From Pegoplata infirma (taxonomy: Eukaryota; Arthropoda; Insecta; Diptera; Anthomyiidae): a stretch of DNA of 64,000 bases. The notes under the pieces were generated by a model. It was not told the DNA's origin. It made no database searches and was given only the letters and a program-made list of their open reading frames with translations. Where the stretch lies: assembly GCA_963921195.1 (NCBI GenBank), contig OY992537.1, forward strand, positions 80,210,535 to 80,274,534, written 5' to 3'. Positions within the stretch are counted from its first letter, which is position 1; each line of letters begins with the position of its first letter. This document shows, one piece after another, positions 58,114-64,000 of this stretch. Made by a program: the position numbers and the translations under genes.

Positions 58114-58523
58114 TATTTGTTGTACGAAAATGTCTAAATCTGAAAATTTTTCAATAGAATCTTCCTACTAGAGATGGGTGATCACGCGTGAGTGTGACTG
58201 AATTCAATTTTACTCACGTGATTGAGAGTGAGTGTGAGTGGGGAAAAAACGGCTATTCATATTTCCTTTCGTACCAAAAAAAGCAACAAAAAAGTGTAAA
58301 ATTTGGCTTAAAAAATAAAAAATAAAATGTAAAATTTCGCTGAACTTTAAATTCTGCTAAAAAATTTTAAAGATTTTTTAAATTTTAGTTTTTGAAAATC
58401 TTTTTTTATAAATAAGAGTTTCGTGAGTGTGAGTCAACGTGAGTGTGAGTGAAGCTTACGTGAGTGCACGTGAGTGTGAGATGTATTTAATTTACTCACG
58501 TGATTGTGAGTGAGTGTGAGTAG

Positions 58524-59890
58524 AAACAAGTGAGAGTGTTGAATTCGGCTGTGCCGAATCTTGTATACCCTCCAACGTTTAAAAAAAATAAAAAAATTAA
58601 ATTGCAGGGTTTTTTTTTTTGGGGTCCTTGGGGAACCTTTTCTCTATTAACAAATGCTTTTCAAGCATAAAAATGTTTCATTTGTTTAACAAAAATACAA
58701 AAAACCTATAAAATGTTACCTTTTATAATTGGTTGGTTTACTTCGTCAAGGGGGAACTTTTCCCCCCTGCACAGTGCCACATTTGGCCAATCTAGGACGA
58801 CAAAAATCCAATTTTATTTATATTGACTGGAAATTCGGTATACATACGTGTTCGTTTTGAGTTCAAAACCAACATTATGAAAAATATGGGAGGCCAGTTA
58901 ACGGCCACGCCCACTTTTTAAAAAATTTTTAATTTTGGTTGTAATTTCTTTAAACTTGATATATATACTCTCAAGGACTGTAGAAAAAATATCACAAAAA
59001 GGGGGGCGGTCAGACAACTGCCACGCCCACTTTTTAAAAATATGTTTAAAAAACATGTAAAAACAAGGTTTACATATCGCCCCACTGTAGCCGGCGTAGC
59101 AGACGGTCGCAAAAGTTAGCCATTGAAATAAGTACTATGGAAATTGATTAATATGTCTGAAAAAGTCCGGCGACCAATAGGGACCAAAAACAAAAGTTCT
59201 ATTCCATCAAAAAAAATAAATATATAATTTTCTTTTCGAAAATTTTTATTATGTTAAAAATTTAATAAAAAATAGAAAAAAAAATTTAAAAAAAAAAGAA
59301 AAGTGAAGAAAGAAAAATGATTAAAAGCCTTTAAATATCCTTTAAAATTACCAAAAAAGAGTGTATAAATATCTTTTTTTGTTAAAAAGTTACAACAGTT
59401 TAAAATCGACTTAATTAATGCAAAATAATTACCACTACTTACAGGATTTTACAAGATGCAACTTTATGCACCCACATCTTAACAACGAACAGAATTATCG
59501 TCCTTATATGAGTATTTCCGTGCTATTAGTTTTATAATACATACAAACAAATCATAAAAATCGGCTAACTTTTTTTTTTGATTTTTGTCGTGCTAGATTG
59601 GCCAAATGTGGTACTGAGCCCTGGTCAAATTTTGCCCATCTCCGAACTTAACCAGCTTATCAACATAAGACATATATGCACCAAATTTCAGGAGTCTTGC
59701 ACTTTTATTTTGGACTGTATCGTGTCTTCCAGAGACGGACGGACGGACAGACGGACATCGCTAGAATGTTTTAGAATATATCTCTGATCAATAATATATA
59801 TTCTTTATTGGGTCCTAGACCGATATTTCGATGCGTTACACACGGAATGACAAAGTGAGTATACCCCCATACTGTAGTTGGAGGGTATAA
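58524..59890 (-). mobile_element. HINE family I, full length, nested in the hAT-like element
   Basis: The plus strand reads AAACAAGTGAGAGTGTTGAATTCGGCTGTGCCGAATCTTGTATACCCTCCAACG at one end and GAGTATACCCCCATACTGTAGTTGGAGGGTATAAAA at the other. GACGGACGGACAGACGGACATCGCTAG lies near 59735. At 1.37 kb it is the longest uninterrupted family I copy here. Confidence 0.85.
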
Positions 59891-60103
59891 AAATATGGTC
59901 GTGAGTGTGCGTGATTCAAAAATTCCTGTCGTGAGCGTGAGTGAGTGTGAGTAAAAAATCTATTTAGATGCGTTACACACGGAATGACAAAGTGAGTATA
60001 CCCCCATACTGTAGTTGGAGGGTATAAAAATATGGTCGTGAGTGTGCGTGATTCAAAAATTCCTGTCGTGAGCGTGAGTGAGTGTGAGTCAAAAATCCCT
60101 CAC
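59830..60103 (+). repeat. 137-bp tandem duplication across the HINE/hAT junction
   Basis: GATGCGTTACACACGGAATGACAAAG through GTAGTTGGAGGGTATAAAAATATGG to GTGAGTGAGTGTGAGT at 59830 is repeated, nearly unchanged, from 59967. It includes the HINE 5' end plus flanking hAT sequence, so it arose after the HINE insertion. Confidence 0.85.
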
Positions 60104-60124
60104 GCGCCCATCTCTACTTCCTAC

Positions 60125-60589
60125 ACAGAAAATAAAATCGTTAAATTTAAATCAACAACATCAATTGTAAATCAACCAAACATGATATCAACCAAACATT
60201 TAGTAAAAACGGCCGTCTGTTAGTCCGTAATACAAACCTTCGATTCTGTTTTCAACACTCATTGTCAGTCCAGTAATTTTATTTCAAACATTTTTTATCA
60301 TATCAATAAATAGTGTTTGTGTTTGTTAAATTTCTTTGTTGAAAAAAAAAATTCATTTGTCAGATCAACAAATTGTCTTTGTTGAATTTCTTTGTTGAAA
60401 AAAAATTAAGATTTTTTTATTTCTCAGATCAACTATTTCTGTTTTTGATTGTTGAAAGTAAAAAAAAATCTTTTTTCAACAATTAAAATTTATAAACGTT
60501 TGTTGATATTACAAATCCGTATGGCAGCATTTTCAGTGAAAAATTAATTGTATTCACAAATATGGGGGTCAATATGACAAGTCGTCCAA
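60125..60589. other. AT-rich stretch with TTTGTTGAAATTTCTTTGTTGA-like words
   Basis: TTTGTTGAA(TTTCTTTGTTGAAAAAAA) and AGATCAAC repeat three or four times between 60320 and 60500. No element ends were recognised. Confidence 0.4.
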
Positions 60590-61505
60590 TATCCAGAGAT
60601 TCATTCTTAGGACTTTTTCCTGTAAATACGTCTGAAATTCTGTAGAAAAAATAAGTCTCAATTTCAGATTTTAATTCTTATTGTTAGTCCTTTTTCCTAT
60701 AAGTAGGTCTGCAATTCTGTAGAAAAAGTTTCAGATTTTGAGATATTTTTCCCATTTTTCATATAGAAAAGTCTCAGAATCTGAGAATAAGTTTCAACTT
60801 GTGAGACTTTTTTTTAACATTTTCCCTATAGAAATGTATCAGAATTTGAGAATAAATTTCAACTTCTGAGACTTTTTTTCAAGAGAAAACGTCTCAGATT
60901 TTAAACCATTTTTCCTAAAGAAAAAGCCTCAGATTATGGGACCTTTTTGATATAAAATAAGTCAAAAATTCAGATTCTCTGATCTTTTTCCTGTAAATAC
61001 GTCTTAAATTCTGAGACTTTTTCTTCAGAAGAAGGTCTCAGATTTAAAGACAATTTACCCATTTTTCCTATAGAAAAGGTCTAAGATTCTGAGGCAATTT
61101 TCCTATTGAAAAGTCTCGGATTCGGAGACAATTTTCGTATAAAAATTTCCAGATTCTTAGACATTTTTCTTAAAGAAAATGTTTTACAAATAGATTCTGA
61201 GACATTTTTCCTATAGAAAAAGATTCAAAGACATTTTTCCTATTGAAAAAGTCTTAGATTCTGAGACATTTTTTTTTTCTATAGAAAAAGTCTCTAATTC
61301 TGAGACTTTTTCTTCAGAAAAAGGTCTCAGATTTAAAGAAAATTTACCCATTTTTCCTATAGAAAAAGTCTCAGATTCTAAGACATTTTCCTATAAAAAA
61401 AGTCTCAGATTCTGTGACATTTTTCCTATAGAAAAGGTCTCAGATTCTGATACATTTTTTCTATAGAAAAAGTCTCAGACTCGGATACATTTTTCCTAAA
61501 GGAAA
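60590..61505 (+). repeat. Palindromic minisatellite (GTCTCAGATTCTGAGACATTTTTCCTATAGAAAAA)n, locus 3
   Basis: This is the best-preserved array: about 20-25 units near 35 bp, clearest between 61180 and 61500. Each unit carries two back-to-back palindromes, TCTCAGATTCTGAGA and TTTTTCCTATAGAAAAA. Homologous, more decayed arrays are at 48061 and 53190. Confidence 0.8.
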
Positions 61506-62085
61506 TGTGTAAGTGAGTTTTTATACCAAAATTGTCACGAATGAAACAATTTTTTTCAAAGAAAATTTTTCTTCATAATAACAACTTCCAGATTGACAGA
61601 TTTCGATTTATTTCATTTTTAAATATGGTTTAGTATGTGCAAAATGGAACTCGCACACCAAGTTTTCAGCCTTTTAGTCCAAGATGGTGTTGAGTATTTT
61701 TTAAAAATGACGATTTAAAAAAAAAAAATAAGAAATTGATTTTTTTTTTACCATCAAAAAATATCGATATCTTAAAAAAAGTTGGACAACATTTTGTTGG
61801 TATTTAAATGATGTTTTAGAAAAAAAATATTCAAAAATTATTCGAAGTAACTATCACTTATTTTTTAACGTTTAAAAACTAAAATCGACTTTTTGAAAAA
61901 AGTCCGAAACCTAAGATTTTTTTTTTAAACTCTAAAAATTGATCTCTAAACTACGCAAATTTTAACACATAATTCGAGATGTGATCACAATTCTTCCTAT
62001 TTTTTTTTTTTAAATTTTAAAAATTGCACCTTATAATTTTGCCTCTGATTTTTTTTATGGTGCCGTAAAAATACTAAATTGATAT
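61506..62085. other. AT-rich stretch, nothing recognised
   Basis: It holds homopolymer T and A runs but no element ends or coding signature. Confidence 0.4.
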
Positions 62086-63380
62086 CACTGTGCTACAGTG
62101 AAAAAATACTTCTGGTGTGACATAGTATAGGTTGTTGGTCTTGTCGAGTAGATCACAAAAATGCCCCTTAAACTTGCCAGACACCCTCAAATTTTAGAGT
62201 TATTGTCAAAAAACGTTGTTTTGGGACTTTTCTCACTAAACCTTTTGTAATTCAGAAAATTTTCAACCGATTTTAAATTTTTTAACTGTTTTTGATAGAA
62301 TTAGGATGGGGCTTTCCATGTGTGTGAATTAGTCTATACGTATAAGAAGGATATTTATTGATTTTTTCTATAAAATCTAATTTTTTTGTTATTTTTTGAA
62401 AATTTTTCGAGTTTATCGTTTTTTTTCTGCTATAGTTCGTTTAACAACCCTTATTTTTATAAAAGCATTTTTAAAGAAAATTTGATTCTGAATACGATAA
62501 GCTTTATTCTGAAGAAATTGGATACCAATTGACAGAGTTGTGATAATTGTTCTAAAGAAGAAAATTACGATTTTGCAGGAAATCGCCTTTCAGATATCCC
62601 ATGCAAAAAAATAATTTTATCATAAGAGGTCATGTACAATATTTTTAAAGGTTTTTGGCGCTCTGAATCCGAATCTGGCCTTTAAATTGCTTTATCTTAT
62701 CAGGTTTTTGAGATATTTAACATAAATTGATATATCAAAAACTTAATAAGATAGCGTAATTTCAAGGTCGAATTCGGATTCAAGAAGCCAAAAAACCTTT
62801 CAAATAATGATACGCGGTCTTTTAGTATGTTCGTTTATTTTGTTATTTTTTTTGCCTGGGTTATCCGAACGGCAATTTCAAGCAAAATCTTAATTTTCTT
62901 TTTTAGAAAAATGATCTCAACTCTGTCAATTGTTATCCGATTTTTTCGGCAAAAAACTCATCGTATTCACAATTAAATTTTCTTCAAGAATACGTTTATA
63001 AATTTGAATGTTGTTGAACGAACTATAACAGAAAAAAATCGATAAACTTAAAAAATTTTCAAAAAATAACAAAAAATTAGATGATGTTAAAAAAATCAAT
63101 GCATATCTTTTTTATATGTATAGACCAATTCACACACATGAAAAGCCCTATCCTTCTTCTATCCAAAACAGTTAAAAATTGAAAATCGTTTGGAAAATTA
63201 TTAAGTTACACGTGGTTTAGTGAGAAAAGTCCCAAAAAATCGTTTTTTGACAATAACTTTAAAATTTGAGGGTGTCTGGCAAGTTTGATGGGTATTTTTG
63301 TGATCTTTTCGACAAGACCTACAACCTTAACTACCTCATTTTAAAAGTATATTTGATTTTGTGTTTTTTGTAGCACAGTG
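62086..63380. mobile_element. 1.3 kb palindrome with CACTGTGCTACA ends
   Basis: CACTGTGCTACA at 62086 pairs with TGTAGCACAGTG ending at 63380. TAT flanks both sides. Pairing continues through GGTCTTGTCGA..GATCACAAAAATGCCC, CTTGCCAGACACCCTCAAATTTT, TGTGTGTGAATT and ACTCTGTCAATTG to a centre near 62733. It shares its terminus with 24305. No ORF. Confidence 0.8.
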
Positions 63381-64000
63381 TATTTATTGACTGTAATTAA
63401 CCCTAAATATATTCATTTCGTTGTAGAAATATGTCTTACAACCATTTAGGATTATCGGACATGGGTAAGGTGTGTCGCATCGGCCTTGAAATTAAAAAAA
63501 AACGGAGAACAAACTATTTATTTTCCGTTTTCTCAATTTTTTTGATATTTTAAGTTAAGTTTGAGTTCAAGGAGTTACAGAATTGCAATTTGGCGTTAAA
63601 TATATCCCTAATAAGGCGATAAAAAAAATCGGTTAAAAATCAGCCAAGTTATTACAACTTCCCCTGGCATCTAACGGGTGGCAGACCACTTGATTTAGGA
63701 ATACGAGTACCATTTTAGAAATTAATTGAAATTTTCTACTGCTATAACATTTTTTTATTATTCAAGTTCAAATGTGATTGGATGGAAAGTATTTTTCATA
63801 TTGTGTTTTGGTAACATGTTTTAAATTAATGAAAAAAATGCCTGCATTTTTCAACACTGTTTTTAATTCTCCAATTTTAAATTTTTATTAAAAAAAAAAA
63901 AAAAAAATCTGGAAAAATCAGAAAAATCAGAAAAATATTACACAATATTATTACAGTAGATAATTTCAATAAATTTCAAAAATGGGACTCGTATTTCTTA
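63381..64000. other. AT-rich stretch to the window edge
   Basis: No element ends or coding signature. A poly(A) run at 63890-63907 is followed by GGAAAAATCAGAAAAATCAGAAAAATA short repeats. Confidence 0.4.

Larger units (their letters stand above)
58169..60116. mobile_element. 1.95 kb hAT-like element with TAGAGATGGG ends, hosting a HINE
   Basis: CTTCCTAC flanks both sides exactly (58161-58168 and 60117-60124). The ends are TAGAGATGGG and CCCATCTCTA. The element's own DNA is made of GTGAGTGTGAG/CTCACGTGA words, with CACGTG at 58215, 58467 and 58497. A HINE accounts for about 1.37 kb. The same family occurs at 51821. Confidence 0.85.

Noticed and set aside
60590..61505. Possible CRISPR-like array of palindromic repeats
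   Set aside because: Units are contiguous and degenerate with no unique spacers, and the setting is a fly genome; it is a minisatellite.

Overview
This is about 64 kb of very AT-rich (roughly 70-75% by eye), gene-poor eukaryotic DNA. I see no intact protein-coding gene; apart from a partial gag start at the left edge, every coding trace is a decayed transposon ORF. The repeats point to a fly (Diptera), probably a calyptrate (house-fly/blowfly type). There are many DINE-1/INE-1-like Helentron elements (HINEs), with a TATACCCTCCA or TATACCCTACACC start, a GTCCGTCC tract after an ATCGCTA motif, and an AATTCGGC..GCCGAAT hairpin before ACTTGTTT. There are also CTAAT-type branch points, a tRNA-derived SINE, a LINE fragment, a Gypsy-type LTR element start, and many inverted-repeat DNA transposons. 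The window could be intergenic, heterochromatic, or part of a very long intron.

Layout. 0-2 kb: start of an LTR retrotransposon on the minus strand (gag start, tRNA-Ser-type primer-binding site, LTR tail) with a 1.34 kb foldback element inserted at the LTR/PBS junction. 2-12 kb: HINE pieces, a duplicated 0.36 kb unit with a MITE in one copy, A-rich minisatellite and TA-flanked MITEs. 12-29 kb: a hAT-type MITE, a recursive-splice-like site, several long palindromes, more HINEs and a 120-bp satellite with a SINE inserted. 29.4 kb: LINE reverse-transcriptase tail. 29.8-36.5 kb: a 6.7 kb hAT-like element whose transposase remnant is split by a 4.5 kb element that itself holds a HINE, a 2.1 kb foldback and a MITE. 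38.7-43.7 kb: a 5.0 kb element holding a hAT-like element (with its own HINE) and a tandemly repeated intron-bearing segment. 43.8-47 kb: a HINE interrupted by a 2.1 kb hAT-like element. 48-54 kb: palindromic minisatellite, a piggyBac copy with a recognisable intron, a MITE and a hAT-like insertion. 54-64 kb: HINEs, SINE, hAT-like, minisatellite and a 1.3 kb palindrome.

The strongest structural results come from target-site duplications readable in the sequence. Six hAT-like elements have exact 8-bp duplications and one has an imperfect copy. A separate group of at least eight elements, all starting CCC and ending GGG (one end mutated), carries 2-bp duplications of varying sequence. For this group the window holds two natural empty-site tests: one against a paralogous empty repeat copy, the other where removing the element and one AT restores the piggyBac reading frame. 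I cannot assign this group to a named superfamily and regard it as the best candidate for something undescribed.
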